A stretch of DNA of 64,000 nt from contig NC_052668.1 in NCBI RefSeq assembly GCF_016802725.1, positions 10,046,501 to 10,110,500 of the forward strand. Direction: 5' to 3'. This DNA comes from Solenopsis invicta (lineage: Eukaryota; Arthropoda; Insecta; Hymenoptera; Formicidae). The notes beneath the pieces are model-generated. The model was not told the origin of the DNA. It was given only the letters and a program-made list of their open reading frames with translations, and did not search any database. Within the stretch, counting starts at the first letter, position 1, and every line of letters starts with the position of its first letter. Both the position numbers and the translations under genes were made by a program. This document shows, piece after piece, positions 55,332 to 64,000 of the stretch.

Positions 55332-56166
55332 TGTAACGTGGCAATTTTTCCTGCCTCGTCATTTCATCTTTCCGTCTACGCAAAGCGCAAAGGTGCGTAT
55401 ATGACCGGGCCGGGCATTAAACAAGAGAGCGAAATCTTCGGCGGAACTGAATTGTGTGTCTGATATTATTTTATTTATTTGCATCTTATTTGCATGTTAA
55501 ATCGGACGCTTCGTGCAGCGTCGCCAGGAAGCAGCAACGGCGAGGGATGTCGACCGCAGCGAGAGGAAGCGGAAACGATCGTTTAGGGCCGGCACGCTTG
55601 GAACCGCCGACAAAATGGGAGAAAGGCCGAGTGTGGCGAGAGATAGGCGCCGCGCAAGAGAAGCTCGCGAGATGCATAAGGAGAACGGTCAGGCTAGAGC
55701 GGACGAACGGTTAGGACAAGGATCGTCGGATGCCGGCTGGTCATCCAGAAGAATAGCGACAGAGGATCGACTCCTAGAGAGTATGCAGCTGCCGTCCGCG
55801 AGGACAACGAGTGCGTCTTTTTACAGCGTTATTGGAGTAATTGGTTCTCATTCATGACGACTGCGTTGTCATCAGCCTGTACTTTTTCGTACGTTCACTG
55901 TACATTAAAGGAATCTCCTTTGCGGGCACTTGGCTATCGTGTTCTCGCCGCGCTGTTCTGGACGCGCGCGATTCGCTGTCGTGTTCCGCGCGTGATTAGT
56001 CTCAATAATTTCGATTTACGAAACTGTTGTGTGAGCGATCTACGTGGGCTTTTGCGTTCTCTCTATTTTTTCGCCCACATTCTGCGTAATTTTTTTGCTT
56101 TATCACTTCTGTGCACTTGTTTCATTTTTTTTTGTACATCATTTCTATCATTTATTATAATATATT
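55332..56166 (+). repeat. 3' LTR of the gypsy element (truncated)
   Basis: It is collinear with the 5' LTR (for example gagggatgtcgaccgcagcg, cgtgttctcgccgcgc, catttattataatatatta) but lacks about 770 bp in the middle and ends at a TA where a mariner end begins. Many substitutions relative to the 5' LTR show that the insertion is old. The LTR frame open at 44412-44828 is also open here (55513-55857). Confidence 0.85.
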
Positions 56167-56440
56167 AGGAGGGTAAGTCAAAAATTATCCGCACTTTTGC
56201 TAGAACACGTCTTTGAGTTTGTCATACTGCGTTCCGGGCAGGCAGGCTTTAAGTTGGGACGGTATATCGATAGCAATCCAGCGATTCTACTGTTAGAGGA
56301 GCTGAGGCGCAGAGTATTTTGCGTAGCAGTATAAGCGCGATATTTAAATTTGAAACGCTATTTTACATTCTATTTTCAGCAATCGAATAGAGGCAACAAC
56401 GTATTATGGCGGCATTGTTCTTGATTCTCTCATCTTAAAT
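56167..56440. mobile_element. One end of a mariner element
   Basis: ggagggtaagtcaaaaatta follows a TA exactly at the break of the gypsy LTR. It has the form of a mariner terminal repeat. The opposite end is not visible downstream, so only a fragment of about 270 bp remains. No transposase coding is left. Confidence 0.6.
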
Positions 56441-56569
56441 TTCAAACTTTTTCGTTTTTTTAGATATATTTGTTTAGTATTATATAGAAATTAGAATTAT
56501 TTAGTATTATATAGAAATTAGTTTAGTATTGTTTAGAAATTATATTAAAATAAATTCATCATTTTAAAC

Positions 56570-58060
56570 CATGTCTTTGATTTCAAAACGTACGATCAAA
56601 ATAAACTGATTCAGATATTGAAAACACCAGAATATAAATGTTTGGACCCAAATGGAAAATGTTTTTTACCGTCAAATGCTATATATATAAAAATAAGTGA
56701 AAAGATGAAAGAATTTGATTTGCACATAACTCTCAAGCATATATATACAATACTGAACAAAGATAGACGAGGTATCTATACTTCTGTGTTAAAAGAATAT
56801 GGAATAAAAAAAAATATCGAAAATTCTCTTGATGATGACGTATACAAATTAGAGATTAAACAAATTTCTTTGTTAACTGTACCTCTGAACGTGATAATAA
56901 AATTTTTAAGCTGATTTTTTCCGACAGCAATTGAGCTAATATAAAACTTGTCGCAAGACAATATAAAAATCGTCGGTATCTAAAATTAAAACCTGGTGAA
57001 TGGTCCCATGTTTTTGCTGCAAAAATATGGGAACAGATTAAACTACCTTGTGCATTTACATTCAAAAATGCCACTGTATTCCCGAGTCTCAACGCCAAAT
57101 ATTTTGTGCGAATCAATGCTATATACAAAGAGTGCAAAGCTATACTACAAGGCAAAATGCATGCGATGGACAAAATGCAATATTCGATTGTAATATCTAT
57201 CTGGATTTAACAATCAAATTATTCTTACCAAAAAAAGACAACTAAAAAATTTCCTTCGTCAAAAAATTGCTGGTCATTTGGTAGATACGAAAAAGCAAGC
57301 AACAATTTGGCGTACTGAAGAGGCAAATAGAATTATAAAATATGGAGATAAAGATCCGCCAATTTTGTATTCTCCTCGCGTCTTATGGAAAGCTAAGCAG
57401 AATGAAATTGATGATCGTTTAGGTACGCATTATGATGCAATTAGAAATTTGCAAATTTTTAAATACACAAAACGGCCCGGTTCCATACATAGGTTTAGAT
57501 CCTTTATACGTTATGTATTGATCTAAAGAGCAAATGACAATGCATAAAACGATTAATCGTTGTTTTAATGTTTACTATAGATGCCACTGGAAGCATAGCA
57601 CGTTTAATATTACCCGATGGAACTAAATCTGCGCATCTCTTTTTATACCAATGCGTGATCATACCTGAAAATAAACGTGGCATTCCAATTTTTCAAATAA
57701 TATCAGTAAAGCAAGATGCAACATTATTAACATACTTTTTACTTGAAATCCGTAGAGCGGGTACTACAGTGCCATCCGTAACGGTAACTGATTACAGTCG
57801 AGCAATATTAGTAGCCTTAGCGCGTGCTTTTGCAGATTGCGCTGATCTTAAACATTATTTACAATGTTGTTACGACGTAGTAATAAAAAACAAAAATTCA
57901 GTTTTACCTGCCTCATATTTAAGATTAGATGTTAGTCACGTTATAAAAATAATAAGTAATTGGGAGTGCTTACGACATTTGGTACACAGAATAAAGACCA
58001 GCATCTCACCCATATGTGAGAATATACGTTTATCGCGGAAGTTAATAATTTATTATTAAC
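56570..58060 (+). pseudogene. MULE/FB-NOF-like transposase pseudogene
   Basis: Successive frames give one protein: LIQILKTPEYKCLDPNGKCF, then LPCAFTFKNATVFPSLNAKY with a KECKA Cys pair, then QATIWRTEEANRI and PPILYSPRVLWKAKQNEIDD. A catalytic region follows: FTIDATGSIARLILPDGTKS (first Asp), then TVTDYSRAILVALARAFADC (second Asp), and a YLRLDVSHVIKIISNWECLR block. The TDxSRA...A spacing and the following Cys/His region are those of Mutator-like transposases, including FB-NOF types. At least three frame changes make it dead. It ends inside tandem repeats (57978-58470). Confidence 0.6.
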
Positions 58061-58470
58061 TAATAAATAATGCAATCGACCGGAACTCTTTGGAAGACGC
58101 TTTAATACGTTAAGAACTATTGGAAAAATATTTTTTGTTACACAGAACTTTCGAATAAAGACCAGCGTCTCACTCATATATGATAAAATACGTGTTTGGT
58201 GAAACTTAATAATTTTTTATTAATTATTAAATAACGGAATCGATCGGAACTTTTCGGAAGGCGCTTTATTACGTTAAGAACCATTGGAAAAATATTTTTT
58301 GTACACAGAACTCTTGAAAATAAACCAGCATTTTAGCCATATACGCGAATATTCATTTTTTACTGAAAATATTAATTTTTTATTAACTAATTAATAACGG
58401 AATCAATCAAAACTTTTTGGAAGCCGCTTAGATACATTTAGAACTGGAGGAAAAATATTTTTTTGTACAC
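57978..58470. repeat. Three tandem ~165-bp repeats at the transposase end
   Basis: Units start at about 57978, 58153 and 58317 with aataaa(g)accagc, contain ggaactctttggaagacgct-type sequence and end aaaaatattttttgtacaca. The first unit overlaps the last codons of the transposase-like frame. Weaker related words (ccagaactct) continue to about 58770. Confidence 0.7.
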
Positions 58471-58927
58471 GGAACTCTATTACATAATATTATAAAATTA
58501 TTATTTTTCACGATAATTTAAAAGAAAATTAAATAAACCATTTTAAACGCCAGAACTCTTTTTAGAACTCATCTAGATCTATAGATCTTTTAAAATCCTA
58601 CAAGAATTGGGTTTGAAAATGACGCAGGACAAACTGAGACGCTGCGTAAACCTGGTGTCTCACTTTGTCCTATACGACTTTTTTGTTTTGTTTTAAAGGC
58701 CAGAACTTTTTGTTTTATCTATCAGAAACTATAAAACTATTGTAAATAAAGCCAGAACTCTCAACATTTCGTGAGTTTCCACGAAATGATACGCCAGCTT
58801 CACACACACTGATGTATTGCTATTTGCAATTTCGACAACCAATTTTGATAGTGCGTTAAAAAATTCTCTAATAAATTACGATATAATAATAGATGACAAG
58901 GATTTGTAAAAAGAAATCGAACATGGA

Positions 58928-59038
58928 ATGAACCAATTCACTAATGTCACAGATAAGAAAATTAATGAGAGACTTGATGATGACAGACGCGATAAAGACA
59001 AGGATAAGGAAGTTGATAAGAGACATGATGATAATAAT
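58928..59038 (+). other. Putative 5' exon next to the BEN-domain remnant
   Basis: A short Asp/Lys/Arg-rich frame (MNQFTNVTDKKINERLDDDR...) runs to a good splice donor, gtaagtat, at 59039. The next candidate acceptor is at 59896, and a TTAA MITE sits in the presumed intron. The reading phases of this exon and the next do not join cleanly, so the link is weak. Confidence 0.35.
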
Positions 59039-59149
59039 GTAAGTATATCAATATTAAATTTCAGGCATAAAAGGTGTCATTCTAGTTTTTTTTTTTTTCT
59101 TGAAATTTATGTCTATTTTAAACCCGGTCAGGGTAGTGTGAGCCCTTAA

Positions 59150-59694
59150 GAGGATGCTATAGTGACCAAAGAACTTCCTCGACGTCGGCATTGCAGATTA
59201 TTTTTCGAGGGAGACCAGGCTATCGCTCTTTGTCCAACGCATAGATCTGTCTTTGTTTTTCGATTATTTCGCCATCTGCGAAAAGACCTATCAACTACAG
59301 CCACTGCTCTTCTTGCCATCGTTTACGTGCGCTAAGCGAAATTTGGACACGTACAGCTGTTCACCTATTAAACTTTTTTGTTAGGTTGTTGACTGAAACG
59401 ATACACAGTCAGTGTTGTGTGTTAGAGTTTTCTGAAGTTCGCCCTGGTCTCATTTTATACATACGAGCTGCAGAACGTTAGTAAATAACAAAAATTAACC
59501 TTGGTTGACAGATCCACGAGTCGAAAATAAATGAATTTTTAACTTTTTGATCGATTTTCTCATAAAATTTACCAGAGCAGACTTTGTTTTGGTGCGTACT
59601 TTTATTTTGCAAAAGGATTTTGTGATCTGTAAAGCCAATTCAAAAATTAATGAACACTGTAATGGTCGGTAATTTCCGTCAGTATAGCATCCTC
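59150..59694 (-). mobile_element. TTAA-flanked MITE, copy 2
   Basis: It is in reverse orientation relative to copy 1, with TTAA at 59146-59149 and 59695-59698. It is nearly identical in length (545 bp) and sequence to copies 1 and 4. It lies in the apparent intron of the BEN-domain remnant. Confidence 0.9.
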
Positions 59695-59896
59695 TTAATA
59701 ATATTGTTTTTTTCTTTAATCTACTCATATGTATATTGTAAATTAAATTTATAGAATGAGAACATGTTGACTGCATTAAAATTAACGGATGTGCCCAAAA
59801 CAAATCAAACTACTGACAAGGTAGTGTATATAAAGTTATTCATATGTATTTAGGTAAAATATTATAATCGTGAAGTTGTTTTATATTTTGTTACAG

Positions 59897-60327
59897 AAAA
59901 CTATCTTTAGATAGATTCAAAGTTTGTGCGAGCAAATTGGAATTCTGTAATAACAGCACTAATATAAAATTAGCAACTGATTTACTGGCTATACTTTGCT
60001 TCCCAAAAAAATGGCGAATTCATCACTAACTGGAAAACCCGCCATTGTACATAAAAATATTGATGGTATAAGAGATAAGGACAAACTGAATCCAACTAAA
60101 GTGCAAGCCATATACGGTATATTGTACTTGTGTAATGCATGTTAATAAATAATTTTATATTATACAAAATTATAATGAAATGTATAAGTTATACTGTTAT
60201 TTGATTTACAGTTTACGTGAAAAGTATTTCCAAATTCTAAGGAAGAAAAGATAAAGATGCCACTACAAAGGAAACTGAAATACGAATACAAAAAATGTAT
60301 GGTGTTGATTTTAAGAAAAAAATTTAG
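59897..60327 (+). pseudogene. BEN-domain gene remnant (two exons)
   Basis: Exon 59897-60116 follows a ttacag acceptor and reads KLATDLLAILCFPKK. After a shift in a run of seven A it reads MANSSLTGKPAIVHKNIDGI and KDKLNPTKVQAIY, then a gtatat donor. Exon 60212-60327 follows tttacag with YVKSI, FPNSKEEKIK (shifted). BEN domains have this order: a Leu-rich helix ending Leu-Phe, Met-Ala-x-Ser-Ser-Leu-Thr-Gly, Lys-Leu-x-Pro-x-Lys-Val-x-Ala-Ile, then a Phe-Pro segment. They bind DNA and recruit chromatin factors. Frameshifts indicate a pseudogene or transposon-carried copy. Confidence 0.6.
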
Positions 60328-60702
60328 CTCCTGATTCCATTGATAAAAATAACCAACAGTAAAACACGCTAAAAAAATACACAAATAGTATTACTTGAAC
60401 TTTTAAACGTAGTAAATATTTACTATGTTAAATTTAACTTAGCAGTCGGTTGTCTGGAAATAATGTCGTTAATCTCAGAAAAATCGATTGGTTGCCAATT
60501 AATTCTCACAAAATACGTTTTCTTCCGATCATTTCCTTCTTGATTGTCCATGAAATTATCGCGCATAACTCAACCGTCATAATGATCGAGTGGATTGTGT
60601 ATACTCCACGACTTTTATAAAGTTGCAGCTGATTTTTATTCGGAATTACAGTTTATTAGGTAGAGATTGAAAAAAAGTCTTTATATCAAATAACATTGAA
60701 TC
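60328..60702. other. AT-rich spacer, nothing recognised
   Basis: No gene or repeat identified. Confidence 0.5.
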
Positions 60703-60706
60703 TTAA

Positions 60707-61245
60707 GAGGATGCTATACTGACGGAAATTACCGACCATTACAGTGTTCATTAATTTTTGAATTGGCTTTACAGATCACAAAATCCTTTTGCAAAATAAA
60801 AGTACGCACCAAAACAAAGTCTGCTCTGGTAAATTTTATGAGAAAATCGATCAAAAAGTTAAAAATTCATTTATTTTCGACTCGTGGATCTGTCAACCAA
60901 GGTTAATTTTTGTTATTTACTGACGTTCTGCAGCTCGTATGTATAAAATGAGACCAGGGCGAACTTCAGAAAACTCTAACACACAACACTGACTGTGTAT
61001 CGTTTCAGTCAACAACCTAACAAAAAAGTTTAATAGGTGAACAGCTGTACGTGTCCAAATTTCGCTTAGCGCACGTAAACGATGGCAAGAAGAGCAGTGG
61101 CTGTAGTTGATAGGTCTTTTCGCAGATGGCGAAATAATCGAAAAACAAAGACAGATCTATGCGTTGGACAAAGAGCGATAGCCTGGTCTCCCTCGAAAAA
61201 TAATCTGCAACGTCGAGGAAGTTCTTCGGTCACTATAGCATCCTC
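60707..61245 (+). mobile_element. TTAA-flanked MITE, copy 3
   Basis: It has the same orientation as copy 1, with TTAA at 60703-60706 and 61246-61249. It is slightly shorter (539 bp) because aatgccga is reduced near the right end. The small ORF MARRAVAVVDRSFRRW is present at 61082. Confidence 0.9.
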
Positions 61246-61249
61246 TTAA

Positions 61250-61259
61250 GAGGATCCTC
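61250..61259. repeat. 10-bp palindrome between two TTAA sites
   Basis: gaggatcctc lies between TTAA at 61246-61249 and 61260-61263. It equals the outermost bases of two MITE ends joined together, as if a further copy had been reduced to its tips. Confidence 0.7.
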
Positions 61260-61263
61260 TTAA

Positions 61264-61808
61264 GAGGATGCTATAGTGACCGAAGAACTTCCTCGACGTC
61301 GGCATTGCAGATTATTTTTCGAGGGCGACCAGGCTATCGCTCTTTGTCCAACGCATAGATCTGTCTTTGTTTTTCGATTATTTCGCCATCTGCGAAAAGA
61401 CCTATCAACTACAGCCACTGCTCTTCTTGCCATCGTTTACGTGCGCTAAGCGAAATTTGGACACGTACAGCTGTTCACCTATTAAACTTTTTTGTTAGGT
61501 TGTTGACTGAAATGATACACAGTCAGTGTTGTGTGTTAGAGTTTTCTGAAGTTCGCCCTGGTCTCATTTTATACATACGAGCTGCAGAACGTCAGTAAAT
61601 AACAAAAATTAACCTTGGTTGACAGATCCACGAGTCGAAAATAAATGAATTTTTAACTTTTTGATCGATTTTCTCATAAAATTTACCAGAGCAGACTTTG
61701 TTTTGGTGCGTACTTTTATTTTGCAAAAGGATTTTGTGATCTATAAAGCCAATTCAAAAATTAATGAACACTGTAATGGTCGGTAATTTCCGTCAGTATA
61801 GCATCCTC
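61264..61808 (-). mobile_element. TTAA-flanked MITE, copy 4
   Basis: Reverse orientation, with TTAA at 61260-61263 and 61809-61812. The right TTAA is shared with copy 5. Confidence 0.9.
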
Positions 61809-61812
61809 TTAA

Positions 61813-62352
61813 GAGGATGCTATAGTGACCGAAGAACTTCTTCGACGTCGGCAGATTATTTTTCGAGGGAGACCAGGCTATCGCTCTTTGTCCAACGCAT
61901 AGATCTGTCTTTGTTTTTCGATTATTTCGCCATCTGCGAAAAGACCTATCAACTACAGCCACTGCTCTTCTTGCCATCATTTACGTGCGCTAAGCAAAAG
62001 TTGGACACGTACAGCTGTTCACCTATTAAACTTTTTTGTTAGGTTGTTGACTGAAACGATACACAGTCAGTGCTGTTTATTAGAGTTTTCTGAAGTCCGC
62101 CCTGGTCTCATTTTATACATACGAGCTACAGAACATTAGTAAATAACAAAAATTAACCTTGGTTGACAGATCCACGAGTCGAAAATAAATGAATTTTTAA
62201 CTTTTTGATCGATTTTCTCATAAAATTTACCAGAGCAGACTTTGTTTTGGTGCGTACTTTTATTTTGCAAAAGGATTTTGTGATCTGTAAAGCCAATTCG
62301 AAAATTAATGAACACTGTAATGGTCGGTAATTCCCATCAGTATAGCATCCTC
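61813..62352 (-). mobile_element. TTAA-flanked MITE, copy 5
   Basis: Reverse orientation, with TTAA at 61809-61812 and 62353-62356. The ORF is present on the minus strand (MMARRAVAVVDRSFRRW, near 61980). A few more substitutions than in copy 4, and the same aatgccga-type shortening as copy 3. Confidence 0.9.
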
Positions 62353-62544
62353 TTAATTCATTATAATTTTCTTCATCTATATGTTTTTTTATAATCGTAA
62401 TTTGTTAAAAACGATTGATATTTAAGAAATGCGTAGACAAATAAAACAGATCTATGTTTAAAATATATTTTAAAAAATCATTTTTATGAAATATATGTCA
62501 TGTGTTATAAAATAGTTATAAAATGAGGTCCCTAGTAAAAATTA

Positions 62545-63430
62545 CAGACAGAAACTGACAGAAACAGACAGAATTTCTATCTGTTTCTAACTGCAAGCTG
62601 TCCGTTCTATCTGCAAATACAACATGCGGATAGAAAATCCGCATTTGCAGTAATAGATCCTATTCGTCCCTGTCTGCATCTTGTCCGTAATCACACTTCA
62701 CTTGTATCTGTTTGTAATTGCGTACAGAAGTTCTGTCTGTTTCTGTCCGCATTCTATACGCCGCAATTTCTATCTGCACATGTCTGCAATTACGCGCAGG
62801 AATCCTGTCCGTTTGCATCCGCATTATATCCGTCGCGATTTCTGTTTGCTTCTGTCCGCGATTACGTGAACGAATCCTATCCGTTTTTATCCGCATTGTA
62901 TTCGTCGTGATTTCTGTCTGCTCCTGTCTGCGATTACGTACAGAAGACTTATTCGTTACTATCCGCATTGTATCCATCGGGATTTCTGTCTGCTTCTATC
63001 CGCGATTATGTGAACGAATCCTATCCGTTTCTATCTGCATTCTATCCGTCGCAATTTCTATCTACAATTGTCCACGATTACGGACAACAATCCCGTCCGT
63101 TTCTATCCACATCTTGTCCGGAATCACATTTAATTTGTATCTGTCTGCAATTGCGTACAGAGGTACTGTCTGCATTCTATACGCCGCAATTTCTGTCCGC
63201 ATCTGTCTGCAATTACGTATCAGAATCCTATCCGTGTCTATCCGCATTGTATCCGTTGCGATTTTATCTGCATGTTTCGGCGATTACGGACAACAGTTCT
63301 GTCCGTTTTTATTTGCATCTTGTTTGTAATCACATTTTATCTGTATCTGTCTGCAATTGCGTATAGAAATTTGATCCGTATGTATCCGCATTGTATTTGT
63401 CAAGATTTCTATCTGCATCTGCCTGTATAT
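62545..63430. repeat. 72-bp satellite (about 10-11 units)
   Basis: Successive units start at 62763, 62835, 62907, 62979 and 63051, exactly 72 bp apart, with g(c/t/g)(a/g)atttct(a/g)tctgc. The array continues with more divergence to about 63430. The unit is built of shorter tctgtccgc/atccgtttctatccgc words. Because 72 is divisible by three, both strands show long pseudo-ORFs with 24-residue repeats. Confidence 0.85.
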
Positions 63431-63555
63431 ATAAATAATTAAAACCCGATTCTGCCAATGGTCCAACCAGCAAAAATAGCAAAAAGAATTTGTATTGGAA
63501 ATAGAACCAAAGCATGAAAAAACATTACTGACGTAAAAAAAACTTGTCAAAACTC
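63431..63555. other. Spacer, nothing recognised
   Basis: Short AT-rich stretch. Confidence 0.5.
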
Positions 63556-64000
63556 AATTTTGCAACCAATTGTTATAAACAAATTATTAAAAATTGACTG
63601 TAGAGAAACTGATTACGTCAATCGATTCTACATGAAAAATGATTCAATAAACATATATAACGCTTTGTTAACTGGTATTATAATAGTTATTATAATTGTT
63701 ATAAACAAATTAGTTAAAAAATTGCTCTTTGCAATGTGGACAATTATAATTGTTATAAATAAATTGTTATAAACATAAAAAATATTGCAAAAGGGAACAA
63801 TTATAATTGTTATAAACAAATTGTTATAAACATAAAAAGCACATTACAAAAAGCAATTTGGAAACTAATCTGTTTATAACAATTATAACAACTATACCAA
63901 TTAAGAAAGCATTAGTATACATGTTTAGCGAGTCATTTTTCACGTAGAATCGATACGTAATCAGTTTTTCTCTACAATCAATTTTTAGTAATTTATTTAT
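63556..64000. repeat. Inverted repeat running to the window end
   Basis: Left arm words attgactgtagagaaactga and cgattctacatgaaaaatga (63590-63645) recur as complements at about 63935-63990. Between them ataattgttataaacaaatt repeats several times. It looks like the two ends of a short foldback, whose right limit lies beyond the window. Confidence 0.6.

Larger units (their letters stand above)
44262..56166 (+). mobile_element. Ty3/gypsy LTR retrotransposon, degenerate, with nested insertions
   Basis: Two related long LTRs (44262-47141 and 55332-56166) enclose, in order, a primer-binding site, gag, protease, RT/RNase H, integrase and extra ORFs, all plus strand. Protease-RT-RH-integrase order defines Ty3/gypsy. 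Nested inside are a foldback (46194-47094), two copies of a small MITE (about 47820 and 52474) and an R1-like LINE (48003-49382). All major ORFs are broken. The long LTRs and TGGCGCCC primer site resemble Osvaldo/Ulysses-type elements, which is a tentative placement. Confidence 0.9.

Noticed and set aside
62660..63366. 203-codon and 132-codon repetitive ORFs
   Set aside because: They arise because the satellite period (72 bp) is a multiple of three. No start context or conserved domain.

Overview
The window is animal, very probably insect and most likely ant (Hymenoptera). The background is AT-rich, host coding sequence is almost absent, and there are many insect-type transposable elements: mariner, pogo, piggyBac, hAT-like, MULE/foldback, R1-like non-LTR and Ty3/gypsy elements. 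The only recognisable host-type gene sequence is an isolated odorant-receptor first exon (38720-38863, minus), a possible THAP-domain exon (36863-36970, minus) and a degraded BEN-domain gene (about 58.9-60.3 kb, plus). Everything here is from reading the sequence by eye, so the species call is inference.

Layout. 0.2-4.1 kb: a decayed DD41D mariner, a piggyBac C-terminal remnant, and a repeat that looks like a 5S rRNA-derived SINE, split by a 1.46-kb inverted-repeat transposon that itself carries a 169-bp MITE. 4.1-16.5 kb: one non-LTR retrotransposon (LINE), plus strand, broken by three insertions. These are a pogo/Tigger element (4261-7305), a mariner with an intact transposase ORF (7784-9105), and a very GC-rich element that has a gag-like ORF1 and no reverse transcriptase (11281-15694).

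16.5-35 kb: a mosaic of foldbacks and MITEs. It includes a self-inverted mariner (19770-20996), a 2.7-kb foldback holding two nested MITEs (22864-25528), an hAT-like MITE, the first copy of a TTAA-flanked MITE family, a dead mariner (27458-28749), a DD41D mariner with 300-bp terminal repeats (31719-34184) and a probable solo LTR (34466-35331). 35-44 kb is the quietest and most AT-rich part. It holds the THAP and odorant-receptor exons and a 2.3-kb compound foldback (about 40.08-42.35 kb).

44.26-56.17 kb: a degenerate Ty3/gypsy retrotransposon, plus strand, with very long LTRs, a TGGCGCCC-type primer-binding site, gag, protease, RT/RNase H, integrase and extra downstream ORFs. It was later invaded by a foldback with an 8-bp target duplication, a 5'-truncated R1-like LINE and two copies of a small MITE. 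Its 3' LTR is cut by a mariner end. 56.5-60.3 kb: a degraded MULE/FB-NOF-like transposase ending in tandem repeats, then BEN-domain exons. 60.7-62.35 kb: three TTAA MITE copies packed end to end; a fourth copy lies at 59.15 kb inside the apparent BEN intron. 62.5-64 kb: a 72-bp satellite and an inverted repeat running off the end.

There is no operon-like organisation. The region is best read as nested, mostly dead mobile DNA in which target-site duplications give a relative order of insertion. The most unusual items are the gag-only GC-rich retrotransposon, the end-to-end TTAA MITE cluster, the 5S-like SINE, and the neighbouring MULE-like and BEN-domain remnants.
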